Positions 53,471-61,734 of a stretch of 64,000 nt of DNA are shown one piece after another. The stretch's first letter is position 1; every line of letters begins with the position of its first letter. This DNA is from Alphaproteobacteria bacterium (GTDB taxonomy: Bacteria; Pseudomonadota; Alphaproteobacteria; UBA2966): contig JABILA010000071.1 of the NCBI GenBank assembly GCA_018654745.1, forward strand, positions 1 to 64,000, written 5' to 3'. The position numbers and the translations under genes were made by a program. The notes under the pieces are model-generated. The model did not search any database. It saw nothing but the letters and a program-made list of their open reading frames with translations, and was not told the origin of the DNA.

Positions 53471-55507
53471 ATGACTGATCTGTCCAGTTCTCCTGCAGGT
53501 GCTGCCACTGCACCTGATCTGCCGCAACGCATTGAATATCACGAAGCGCGTGAATATACCTTGCTGGAGCAAGTGCTTCGCCATCGGACCGTCAATATCG
53601 TCTGGCTGGTGACCATTACAGCCGCCATTCTCAGCATTGGCCTGGCTGTATTTCATCTCTACACAGCCGTCTTCGGCACACCGGAAACCCGCTCCTTCAG
53701 ATCAACCCACCTGACGGTTATGCTGGTGCTGGCGATTTTACTGAACCCCATCGGGCGAAACTCCCTGCGCGATCAAATCGTCGGCAGCAAGGCCTGGGCT
53801 GGTTTTGTCCTGGACCTGGCATTGGTCGGTTTGGGTATCGGTATCCAGGTTTATACCTTATGGGACATCACAGCATTTGCCGAGCGCGAAGGAGACCTGA
53901 TCGAAAGTGACTTGTGGATGGGCTCAGCCCTGATCCTGCTGGTCATGGAAGCAACACGCCGCGCCGTGGGTATTCCCATGGTTCTGGTCACCGCGTTCTT
54001 TATCGTTCACGCGTTATATGCCAACCATTTTTTCAGCTTCTTTTATGGCCCGCCGACTTCCTTCACAAAATATATCGATATCGTTTTTGTGCGCACCGAG
54101 GGCATATTCGGCATTCCGATGCTGGTGGCGTCGACCTATATCGTTCTGTTCATCATGTTTGGTGCCATCCTGATCCGCTCAGGTGCCGGACGTTTGTTCA
54201 TTGATCTGGCCATTGCCCTGACCGGCCATCGAACCGGCGGTCCGGCAAAAGCCGCCGTGGTCGCCAGTGCCTTTCTGGGCACGGTGTCCGGTTCAGCCGT
54301 GGCCAATGTTGTCACCACCGGATCCTTCACAATCCCGTTGATGAAAAAACTTGGTTACAAGGCCAAGTTTGCCGGGGCGGTCGAAGCTTGTGCCTCGTCC
54401 GGTGGACAGATCACACCACCAATAATGGGTGCCGCGGCGTTTATCATCGCTGAGTTTATGCATGTCAGTTATTTTTACATCATCATCGCAGCCATCATTC
54501 CGACGATCCTCTACTTTGCGACAATTTATTTCATGGTCGACATCGAAGCCGAAAAAGAAGGCATCGAACGCCTGGATAAATCGGTCTTGCCGCGCCTGGG
54601 CGAAGTTCTGCGACAGGGTTGGCACCAGCTTCTGACCCTGGTTGTGCTGGTCGGGTTACTGGCTATTGGCTACACGCCGATGATGTCTGCTTTTTGGGCA
54701 ATCCTGACATTGATCGGGCTTAGTTTCTTCCAAAAAGGCACCCGCCTGAGTGCGGTCGATATTTTTGCGGCCCTGGAAGCCGGTGTCCGCAGTGCCATGC
54801 CCGTAACGGTCGCCTGTGGCTGTGCCGGTATTATCATTGGATCGATTTTTGTCTCAGGCCTTGGCCTCAAGTTCACCAATTCCGTCATTGAACTCTCTGG
54901 CGGCAACCTGTTTCCCTTGCTAATCCTGACCGGTATTGCGGCCATCATTCTGGGCATGGGCATGACAACCACAGCGGTGTACATAACCGTTGCAGCCCTG
55001 ATTGTTCCGTCCCTGATTCAGATGGACGTCGTACCGATTGCGGCACACTTGTTCGCCTTCTATTTCGGTGTTGTTTCGACAATCACGCCGCCTGTAGCGC
55101 TGGCGTCTTTTGCAGCAGCAGCCATAGCCGGATCCAGACCCATGGCAACAGCGGTGGAATCCGCCCGAATTGGTATCGCCAAATATTTGGTCCCTTTTGC
55201 CTTTGTCTATAATCCCAGTTTGTTGTTCGAGGGCCCGGTCTGGCTCACGGTTATCAGTACAGGTTCTGCGCTGATCGGCATGTGGGGACTGTCGGTTATG
55301 CTGGAAGGCTGGCACCGCGGCAGGATTAGCCCGCCGGTTCGTTTGATTGTGGGTATCGCCTCTATTGGTATGCTGTTCCCGCCGCAGCTTGAGTTCCTCG
55401 AGATAGTGCCGGGCTATGCGATCATCGCCGTTGGCCTGGTGTGTCTCTTCGGCATTCTTTCAATGCAGAACAGAAACCGCCAAACGCTCGACGGGAGGAC
55501 TGGTTGA
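53471..55507 (+). CDS. TRAP transporter fused permease (DctQM-type, TAXI-associated)
   Basis: The 678-residue inner-membrane protein fuses small and large TRAP membrane subunits, as is usual for TAXI systems. After a soluble N-terminus of about 40 residues there are many helices. The core blocks are GHRTGGPAKAAVVASAFLG and ASSGGQITPPIMGAAAFI around residues 255-320, and the repeat GMGMTTTAVYITVAALIVP with STITPPVALASFAAAAIA near residues 495-555. It depends on a Na+ or H+ gradient, not ATP. The short gene that follows shares one base with its stop (TGATG). Confidence 0.92.
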   Translation: MTDLSSSPAGAATAPDLPQRIEYHEAREYTLLEQVLRHRTVNIVWLVTITAAILSIGLAVFHLYTAVFGTPETRSFRSTHLTVMLVLAILLNPIGRNSLRDQIVGSKAWAGFVLDLALVGLGIGIQVYTLWDITAFAEREGDLIESDLWMGSALILLVMEATRRAVGIPMVLVTAFFIVHALYANHFFSFFYGPPTSFTKYIDIVFVRTEGIFGIPMLVASTYIVLFIMFGAILIRSGAGRLFIDLAIALTGHRTGGPAKAAVVASAFLGTVSGSAVANVVTTGSFTIPLMKKLGYKAKFAGAVEACASSGGQITPPIMGAAAFIIAEFMHVSYFYIIIAAIIPTILYFATIYFMVDIEAEKEGIERLDKSVLPRLGEVLRQGWHQLLTLVVLVGLLAIGYTPMMSAFWAILTLIGLSFFQKGTRLSAVDIFAALEAGVRSAMPVTVACGCAGIIIGSIFVSGLGLKFTNSVIELSGGNLFPLLILTGIAAIILGMGMTTTAVYITVAALIVPSLIQMDVVPIAAHLFAFYFGVVSTITPPVALASFAAAAIAGSRPMATAVESARIGIAKYLVPFAFVYNPSLLFEGPVWLTVISTGSALIGMWGLSVMLEGWHRGRISPPVRLIVGIASIGMLFPPQLEFLEIVPGYAIIAVGLVCLFGILSMQNRNRQTLDGRTG

Positions 55508-55749
55508 TGAAAATTTCTGACATCTTTATTGGCCGCCCATTATATTGGTTGTTGTGGCTGGTCATCGGCGGCGTGCTGTACTGGTTTGGCAAGGGCGCAC
55601 ATCATGTGCGCGATTTTGTCCCCTTTGTACTGGAATTGTTTGCCCTGGTTGCGGTATGTGTGATCGTCATTGTCGCCACCTACAAACCCGGTGATCGCAT
55701 TATTCGCGAATCACTGGATGACGACGAAGAAGAACGTTCCTCAGACTAA
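55507..55749 (+). CDS. Small two-TM membrane protein of the TRAP operon
   Basis: The 80-residue product begins MKISDIFIGRPLYWLLWLVIG, with hydrophobic segments at about residues 11-25 and 37-55 and an acidic tail (DDDEEERSSD). Its ATG overlaps the permease stop by one base, so it is translationally coupled and probably an accessory part of this TRAP system. I do not recognise a named family. The first TM contains LLWLVIGGVLYWFGKGAHHV, with a HH pair near the membrane edge. Confidence 0.7.
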   Translation: MKISDIFIGRPLYWLLWLVIGGVLYWFGKGAHHVRDFVPFVLELFALVAVCVIVIVATYKPGDRIIRESLDDDEEERSSD

Positions 55750-55760
55750 AAAGATTTTTC

Positions 55761-57428
55761 ATGACTGACCCCATCCTTCCCCGCCACGGCGGACGTGTTC
55801 TTGCTGACCAACTGCGCATTCAGGACGTCGACACCATTTTTGGCGTCCCCGGGGAGAGTTTCCTGGCCTTGCTGGATGGCTTGTATGAACATCGAAACGC
55901 TATCAAGGTTGTCACCACACGACAGGAAGGCGGTGCCTCGAATATGGCCGACGCCTATGGCAAACTGACGGGCAAGGTCGGTGTTTGTGCGGTGACCCGT
56001 GGGCCCGGTGCCACCAATGCATCAATCGGCGTGCATACTGCTTTTCAGGATTCCACACCGATGCTGTTGCTGATCGGTCAGGTCGCCCGGGATCAGGTCG
56101 ACCGCGAAGCCTTTCAGGAAATTGATTATCGCCGCATGTTCGGTGAAATGGCCAAATGGGTCGCCCAAATTGATGACGCCAATCGCATTCCGGAATATAT
56201 CAGCCACGCCTTTCATGTGGCGCAATCCGGCAGGCCAGGGCCGGTCGTTCTCGCCCTGCCGGAAGATATGCTGCGTGATGTCGTCGAAATCGCCGATGCC
56301 CCCAGGGCCAAAATCGTCCAGGCCTCGCCCTCAGCCATCGCGATGGATGAATTGCGGGATCGTTTGGGCAAAGCAGAGCGACCCTTATTGCTGTTGGGTG
56401 GGCCAACATGGACGGCCGCTGCCGTCGCCGACATAACCAGGTTTGCACAAGCCAATGGCTTGCCTGTGGCGGCGTCCTTGCGTGCCCAGGATTGTTTCGA
56501 CAACCGCCACGACCATTATATCGGTGACGTTGCCATCGGTATCAATCCGAAACTGGCGGAACGCGTTCGAAATTCAGACTTGTTGATCGTCGCTGGTCCG
56601 CGTCTGGGTGAAATGACTACCTCGGGGTATGAGTTGATCAATATCCCAACGCCACAAATGGACCTGATCCATATTCACCCTGGTGTCGAAGAATTGGGCC
56701 GGGTCTACAGCCCGACCCTGGCCATTAATGCCGGCATGGTGGAATTCGCCAGCATGGCCTGTGCCCTGGACCCGGTTGACGGCAGCAAATGGTCAGACTG
56801 GCGCACCCAAGCCCGCAAGGAATACGAAGCCCACATCACACCAACCCAAGTGCCAGGGGATGTAAATGTTGGCGAAGTTGTTGCCTGGCTTAATGAAAAT
56901 ACGCCGGAAGATACCATCCTGACGGCGGGGGCTGGCAACTACACCGTCTGGACCCATCGCTTTTTTCAGCACAAGGTTTTCCGCAGCCAGCTCGCCCCCA
57001 CATCCGGTGCCATGGGCTATGGCTTCCCTGCCGCCATCGCCGCCAAACTGGCCGCGCCAAACCGCACAGTGATCAATTTCTCAGGCGACGGCTGTTTCCT
57101 GATGCACGGCCAGGAAATGGCCACCGCCGTTCAATATGGCGCAAATTTCGTCACGGTTGTCGTCAACAACGGCATGCTGGCCACCATCCGCATGCATCAG
57201 GAACGGCGTTATCCAGGCCGAACCATCGCCACCGATTTGCAAAACCCCGACTTCGCCGCCTTCGCCCGATCCTTTGGTGCCCATGGCGAGACCATCACAA
57301 AAACAGCAGACTTCCCGGCAGCCTATGAGCGCGCTGTGAAGTCCGGCAAACCGGCACTGATTGAACTGGTGGTCGATGCTGACGCCCTGACCCCCGGGGC
57401 AACGCTGAGCAGTTTGATGAAAGACTGA
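55761..57428 (+). CDS. Acetolactate synthase-like ThDP-dependent enzyme
   Basis: The 555-residue protein has the three domains of 2-oxo-acid decarboxylases and carboligases. The N-terminal pyrimidine-binding domain has catalytic Glu56 in TTRQEGGASNMADAYGK. A central domain follows (GGPTWTAAAVADITRFA near residue 213). The C-terminal domain has the ThDP motif beginning GDGCFLMHGQEM and ending NN. The AHAS FAD/herbicide region is weakly conserved and no regulatory subunit gene follows, so valine synthesis is unlikely. It lies 12 bp after the small TRAP gene, suggesting decarboxylation or carboligation of the imported compound. Confidence 0.85.
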   Translation: MTDPILPRHGGRVLADQLRIQDVDTIFGVPGESFLALLDGLYEHRNAIKVVTTRQEGGASNMADAYGKLTGKVGVCAVTRGPGATNASIGVHTAFQDSTPMLLLIGQVARDQVDREAFQEIDYRRMFGEMAKWVAQIDDANRIPEYISHAFHVAQSGRPGPVVLALPEDMLRDVVEIADAPRAKIVQASPSAIAMDELRDRLGKAERPLLLLGGPTWTAAAVADITRFAQANGLPVAASLRAQDCFDNRHDHYIGDVAIGINPKLAERVRNSDLLIVAGPRLGEMTTSGYELINIPTPQMDLIHIHPGVEELGRVYSPTLAINAGMVEFASMACALDPVDGSKWSDWRTQARKEYEAHITPTQVPGDVNVGEVVAWLNENTPEDTILTAGAGNYTVWTHRFFQHKVFRSQLAPTSGAMGYGFPAAIAAKLAAPNRTVINFSGDGCFLMHGQEMATAVQYGANFVTVVVNNGMLATIRMHQERRYPGRTIATDLQNPDFAAFARSFGAHGETITKTADFPAAYERAVKSGKPALIELVVDADALTPGATLSSLMKD

Positions 57429-57440
57429 ATTGTATCTAGT

Positions 57441-57741
57441 CTCGTCACCCCGCACTTGATGCGGGGTCTATGCGTCAAGTTTTATGTAGTCCTCAAAATA
57501 GAGGCATGGATGCCGGATCAAGTCCGGCATGACGATCCTTGTTGGCATGGGATAGTGACTAAATTGTCAACTTTGTATCTGTTGCAGGGATTACCGGGTC
57601 AGGCCCGGGAATGACGTAAGGGGAATGCAAACAAGGTATCCGTCACTCCGGGCTTGACCCGGAGTCTCTGGTGACCTGGAATTAAGCTGTGCAGTGCAAA
57701 TGGAGACGTTGCTGAGACTCCGGGTCAAGCCCGGAGTGACG
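57441..57741. repeat. Array of five short palindromes in a gene-free gap
   Basis: The 320-bp gap between the ThDP-enzyme and GST genes has no credible coding frame. It holds five hairpins with a five-base loop of TCAAG, TCAGG or its complement CTTGA. They are CCCCGCA/TGCGGGG (57449-57467), TGCCGGA/TCCGGCA (57512-57530), CCGGG/CCCGG (57594-57608), ACTCCGGG/CCCGGAGT (57645-57665) and ACTCCGGG/CCCGGAGT (57717-57737). Each is flanked on one side by GTCA(C/T) or its complement. The orientation, judged by loop and flank, is +, -, -, +, -. Similar elements are scattered between genes in many alphaproteobacteria. Confidence 0.9.
57641..57741. repeat. MITE-like unit with 28-bp perfect inverted repeats
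   Basis: The last two palindromes and their flanks are exact reverse complements of one another over 28 bases (57641-57668 and 57714-57741), starting CGTCACTCCGGG and enclosing 45 bp. The 101-bp whole therefore looks like a small non-autonomous mobile element. No target-site duplication was recognised. Confidence 0.75.
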
Positions 57742-57748
57742 CTGTGTC

Positions 57749-58441
57749 TTATTCCTCCGCCTTTTTGCCCTGACCGAACATAACTTCGCGGGCTTCGTCG
57801 GTCATGGGTTTGCCGAAGGTGCGTTCTTCCTTGCCGACGTCGACACCGCGGCGGCAGGCCGGGCGGACTTTCATGGTGTCGTGCCAGCGGCGCACATGGG
57901 GCAGGTGATCCAGCGGTTGTTCAAAACGACGATAGGGTAACAACCACGGCCAGATCGCCATATCAGCAATGGAATAATCACCGGCAAGGAATTCGCGGTC
58001 TTCCAGCCAGCCGTTCATGACTGTCAGCAGACGGTCATATTCATTGGCATAGCGGTTCAGGGGATAGTCGTGCTCACCCTGCGCGTAGTTCACAAAATGA
58101 CTGAGCTGCCCGGCCATGGGGCCAAAGCCGCCGATTTGCCAGAACAGCCATTGCAAGGCTTCCCAACGGGCCTTGGGATCGGTCGACAAAAACTTGCCGG
58201 TTTTTTCCGCCAGATAAATCAGAATTGCACCGGATTCAAATATCGATTGCGGGTCTCCCGCCACGTCGTGATCAACAATGGCAGGCATGCGGTTGTTGGG
58301 TGATATCGCCAGGAATTCCGGCTTGAACTGGTCTCCCGCCCCGAGGCTGAGCGGGATCACTTTATATGGCAATTCGCACTCCTCCAGCATGATGGAGATT
58401 TTCCAGCCATTTGGCGTCGGCGCATACCAGAGATCAATCAT
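57749..58441 (-). CDS. Glutathione S-transferase (YfcG/Ure2-like)
   Basis: The 230-residue protein has a thioredoxin-fold N-terminal domain (MIDLWYAPTPNGWKISIML, with a Thr/Asn active-site region in place of Ser-x2-Cys) and IFESGAILIYLAEK for glutathione binding near residue 67. A helical C-terminal domain includes YSIADMAIWPWL, the N-capping box. The pattern fits the Nu-class YfcG-like GSTs with disulfide reductase or peroxidase activity. The maleylacetoacetate isomerase motif is absent. It is 5 bp downstream of the HpcH aldolase gene and may protect against its aldehyde products. Confidence 0.88.
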   Translation of the reverse strand: MIDLWYAPTPNGWKISIMLEECELPYKVIPLSLGAGDQFKPEFLAISPNNRMPAIVDHDVAGDPQSIFESGAILIYLAEKTGKFLSTDPKARWEALQWLFWQIGGFGPMAGQLSHFVNYAQGEHDYPLNRYANEYDRLLTVMNGWLEDREFLAGDYSIADMAIWPWLLPYRRFEQPLDHLPHVRRWHDTMKVRPACRRGVDVGKEERTFGKPMTDEAREVMFGQGKKAEE

Positions 58442-58446
58442 TAATT

Positions 58447-59214
58447 TCAGCCTGGTTTAAAACGCTTGAGCAGGGCATCCGAGTGTTTGATCAACAATCC
58501 AATGTCAGCCCCGACGGCAACAAACATGAAACCGGCATCGAGATACCTTTTGGCATCTTCTTCGACCGGCGCGAGGATTCCGGCAGGTTTGCCCGCAGCC
58601 TTGCAGCGTTCATTGATATCAATAATTGCCGCCTGCACATCCGGATGACCTGGGTTGCCCAGATGCCCGAGACCGGCTGACAAATCAGACGGTCCAACAA
58701 AAACACCGTCAACGCCATCGGTTGCCAGAATGCTATCCAGATTGTCATAACCTTTTTGGGTTTCGACCTGAACCAGCATGCAGATTTCGTCGTCTGCATG
58801 ATTGAAATAATCTTTCACACGCGCAAAACGGTTGGCGCGGGTAGAGGTTGCCACACCCCGCATGCCTCTGGGGGGATAGCGTACCGCCGCAACCGCAGCG
58901 GCGGCTTCTTCCGCTGTTTCAACATAAGGCACCAGAAAGGACTGGGCCCCAATATCGAGAAAGCGTTTGATCATTACAGCGTCATTCCACGCCGGGCGCA
59001 CTACGGCAGAAGCCGTCCCTGTCGCCATGCCTTGCAACTGCGTCAGCATTGCGGCCGGTTCGTTCGGCGCGTGCTCAGAATCCAGCAGCAACCAGTCGTA
59101 ACCGGAATAGCCCACCAGTTCGGCAACCGTGTTGCTGCACAGACTGAGCCACAATCCAATTTGCGGTTGCCCGTTTTGAAGACCTTCCTTGAACTTGTTG
59201 ACCTGTCGTTCCAT
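58447..59214 (-). CDS. HpcH/HpaI family class II aldolase (RhmA-like)
   Basis: This metal-dependent aldolase reversibly joins pyruvate to an aldehyde. The start at 59214 (MERQVNKFKEGLQNG, preceded by AGGGAAAT) gives 255 residues. The signature blocks are IGLWLSLCSN, WLLLDSEHAPNEP with the His base, VRPAWND with the Arg, VQVETQKGYDN with the metal Glu, and GPSDLSAGLGHLGNPGHP with the metal Asp. It closely resembles 2-keto-3-deoxy-L-rhamnonate and 4-hydroxy-2-oxo-heptanedioate aldolases. It could complete the sugar-acid routes of this region. It is divergent from the third CoxL-like gene. Confidence 0.87.
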   Translation of the reverse strand: MERQVNKFKEGLQNGQPQIGLWLSLCSNTVAELVGYSGYDWLLLDSEHAPNEPAAMLTQLQGMATGTASAVVRPAWNDAVMIKRFLDIGAQSFLVPYVETAEEAAAAVAAVRYPPRGMRGVATSTRANRFARVKDYFNHADDEICMLVQVETQKGYDNLDSILATDGVDGVFVGPSDLSAGLGHLGNPGHPDVQAAIIDINERCKAAGKPAGILAPVEEDAKRYLDAGFMFVAVGADIGLLIKHSDALLKRFKPG

Positions 59215-59373
59215 GATTTCCCTGCTGGCATATTGAATATTATTGCGGCTGCAAAAGCTGGACACATGGTGCCGGAACAGGGATGATTTGACCAGAGCCA
59301 GAAAGCAAATCTATCCTTGTGCGTCCAGTTAACAGCCCTTCACAAATAGCGGAAATACATATCGGAGTTCGCA

Positions 59374-61722
59374 ATGACCGACGACGCGACACTTGCCACT
59401 GTTCCCCTGAAGTTTGGTGCCGGCCCGGCCACATTCCGTCTGGGCGATGACCGGTTATTGATGGGACACGGTCGCTATACAGATGATGTGCATTGGGACG
59501 GTGAAGCACATGGTTATGTTTTCCGGGCACCCTATGGCCATGCGAAACTGCTTGCACTGGACGTATCAGCGGCACGGTCAGCACCGGGTGTTTTGGCGGT
59601 ATATACATTCGCAGATTTAAAGGCAGCCGGGTATGGCGCTTTCCCCTTTGGATTGCCGGTCAAAAATGCCGATGGCAGTGATCCCTTTGTGCCCGACCGC
59701 TATGCTTTAGCCGATGACAAAATCCGTCATGTCGGTGAAGCTGTGGCCTTTGTTGTGGCGGAAACCAGAATTGCTGCCCAGGATGCAGCCGAGCAAATAG
59801 CCCTGGATGTTGAAATACTGGACGCGGTCACTGATCCTGAGGCGACCTTGAACGATGATGCACCGCAGTTATTTAAAGGCCATGTGAACCAGTGCATTGA
59901 ATGGCAGAATAATGACGGGACCGAAGTTGCTGAGGCGCTCGCGAATTCTGATCACGTTGCCAGAGTCAAGGTTGACGTCAATCGCCTGATTGTCGCCACC
60001 ATGGAACCCCGCGGGGCCATCGCGAAATATGACGCTGCCGGGGACCGGTTTACGTTGCATCTTGGTGGTCAGGGAAACTGGGGCACACGTCAAACTCTGG
60101 CAACGGCTATCCTGAAGATCGAACCTGAAAAACTACGCGTGGTTTGTGACGATATCGGCGGCTCATTTGGTATGAAAGCCCAGATGCATGCCGAGCCTGT
60201 GCTGGTGTTGCATGCTGCCCGTGACCTCGGTCGTCCTGTCCACTGGATGGAGGATCGCGCTGGCAGTTTTCTGTCAGACATGCAGGGTCGTGGCTATATC
60301 GTCAACGGTGAATTGGGCCTGGACGCTGAGGGAAATTTCACAGCATTGCGTCTCGATGGCATCAGTGATTTGGGCAGTTGGTGTTCGGCACTTGCCCCCA
60401 TGATGCATGGTATCAACATCATGAAAAATGCCCCCAGCCTGTACAAAACCCCATTGATGCATGTACACACCCGCGCTGTTTTCACCAACAAGGCGCCCAT
60501 GGCACCCTATCGCGGAGCAGGTCGACCAGAAGGCAATTATGTCATGGAACGCCTGGTCGAGGCGGCGGCGGCAGGTACCGGGCGTGATCCGCTGGAACTG
60601 CGCCGTCAAAACTTTATCCAGCCTGAGGCTTTACCGTTCAAGGCCGCATCAGGTCTGGTCTATGACAGTGGTGAGTTTCCGGCCTTGATGGAAAAGGCAG
60701 TGACCCGTTCAGATTGGCAAGGCTTTGAAGAACGCCGGATACAATCGGAGAAATCAGGGTACTTACGGGGACGTGGCATCGCCAGTTTCCTCGAAGTCAC
60801 CGGACCACCGGGAGCGGAAACCGGCGGCATTCAATTCGGTGATGATGGTCAGGTCACAATTGTGACAGGCACATCTGACCAGGGTCAGGGGCACCTGACG
60901 GCCTTCGCCGAAATCCTGAACCAGTTGCTGGGCGTGCCCCATAACCTGGTCAAGCTAAATCAGGGAGACAGCGACGAATTGCTGGGCAGTGGTGGTACCG
61001 GCGGATCAAAATCCTTGATGGCAACGGGCACGGCCCTGGATGCCGCCGCTGATGTCGTCATCGAAAAGGGCCGTAAATGGGCCGGGCATGTTCTGGAAGC
61101 TGCGGTTGAGGATATCGAATTCCTGTCAGGCGAATTCAAAGTCGTCGGAACTGACAAGGTTATCCCCCTGATGGACCTGGCCATAAAAGTTATGGAAACG
61201 GAAGAAGTGCCCGACGACTTGCCTGACAACCTGAACGCCAAATTGACGGCAGATTCGCCACCTTCTGCTTTTCCCAACGGCTGCCATGTTTGCGAAGTCG
61301 AAATAGACCCGGCCACAGGCCAGGTTCGGGTGGATCGTTACACCGCCGTTGACGATTTTGGCGTAGTCATTAATCAACCGATTGTAGATGGCCAAGTTCA
61401 TGGCGGCATTGTCCAGGGCCTGGGGCAAGTCCTGATGGAAGATGCCTGGTATGATCAGGATGGTCAGTTGTTGGCAGGCAGCTTTATGGATTACGCCATG
61501 CCACGGGCCAGCGACATGCCTTCGTTTGGCGTATCCGAACACCCGGTTCCGGCGACGACAAATATTCTCGGCGTTAAAGGTGTTGGCGAAGCTGGCACCA
61601 GTGGATCAATCCCCAGTACCATGATCGCTATCCTGGATGCCCTGAAGCCCCTTGGCGTAACCGACATTCCCATGCCTGCCACACCGGAACGGGTCTGGCA
61701 GGCTATTCAGGCTGCGAAATAA
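59374..61722 (+). CDS. Xanthine dehydrogenase-family molybdopterin-binding (CoxL-like) subunit, copy 3
   Basis: The 782-residue product is closer to copy 2 than to copy 1: both have LLxGxGRYxDDV, AVYTFADLxAAGYxAFPF and PYRGAGxPEGNYVMERLV. Other motifs are GGSFGMKAQMHAEPVLVLH, DQGQGHLTAFAEI, GGTGGSKSLMATGTAL, and KGVGEAGTSGSIPS with the catalytic glutamate. GGAG precedes the ATG. It is a single rightward gene, again without FAD or 2Fe-2S partner genes, and it converges on the 4-hydroxybutyryl-CoA-dehydratase-like gene with a 12-bp gap. An aldehyde substrate is likely for form II enzymes. Confidence 0.88.
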   Translation: MTDDATLATVPLKFGAGPATFRLGDDRLLMGHGRYTDDVHWDGEAHGYVFRAPYGHAKLLALDVSAARSAPGVLAVYTFADLKAAGYGAFPFGLPVKNADGSDPFVPDRYALADDKIRHVGEAVAFVVAETRIAAQDAAEQIALDVEILDAVTDPEATLNDDAPQLFKGHVNQCIEWQNNDGTEVAEALANSDHVARVKVDVNRLIVATMEPRGAIAKYDAAGDRFTLHLGGQGNWGTRQTLATAILKIEPEKLRVVCDDIGGSFGMKAQMHAEPVLVLHAARDLGRPVHWMEDRAGSFLSDMQGRGYIVNGELGLDAEGNFTALRLDGISDLGSWCSALAPMMHGINIMKNAPSLYKTPLMHVHTRAVFTNKAPMAPYRGAGRPEGNYVMERLVEAAAAGTGRDPLELRRQNFIQPEALPFKAASGLVYDSGEFPALMEKAVTRSDWQGFEERRIQSEKSGYLRGRGIASFLEVTGPPGAETGGIQFGDDGQVTIVTGTSDQGQGHLTAFAEILNQLLGVPHNLVKLNQGDSDELLGSGGTGGSKSLMATGTALDAAADVVIEKGRKWAGHVLEAAVEDIEFLSGEFKVVGTDKVIPLMDLAIKVMETEEVPDDLPDNLNAKLTADSPPSAFPNGCHVCEVEIDPATGQVRVDRYTAVDDFGVVINQPIVDGQVHGGIVQGLGQVLMEDAWYDQDGQLLAGSFMDYAMPRASDMPSFGVSEHPVPATTNILGVKGVGEAGTSGSIPSTMIAILDALKPLGVTDIPMPATPERVWQAIQAAK

Positions 61723-61734
61723 GCAGGTGAAGCC

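Noticed and set aside
55761-57428. Biosynthetic acetolactate synthase (ilvB)
   Set aside because: There is no regulatory subunit gene, the FAD/valine-site region is not well kept, and the context is a transport and catabolic operon.
57441-57741. CRISPR array or riboswitch in the gene-free gap
   Set aside because: The repeats are short palindromes of varying stem sequence in both orientations, with irregular spacing and no uniform spacers.
57749-58441. Maleylacetoacetate isomerase to complete the homogentisate pathway
   Set aside because: The N-terminus has a Thr/Asn region instead of the Ser-Ser-Cys zeta-class motif, and it pairs with an aldolase gene 50 kb away from hmgA.
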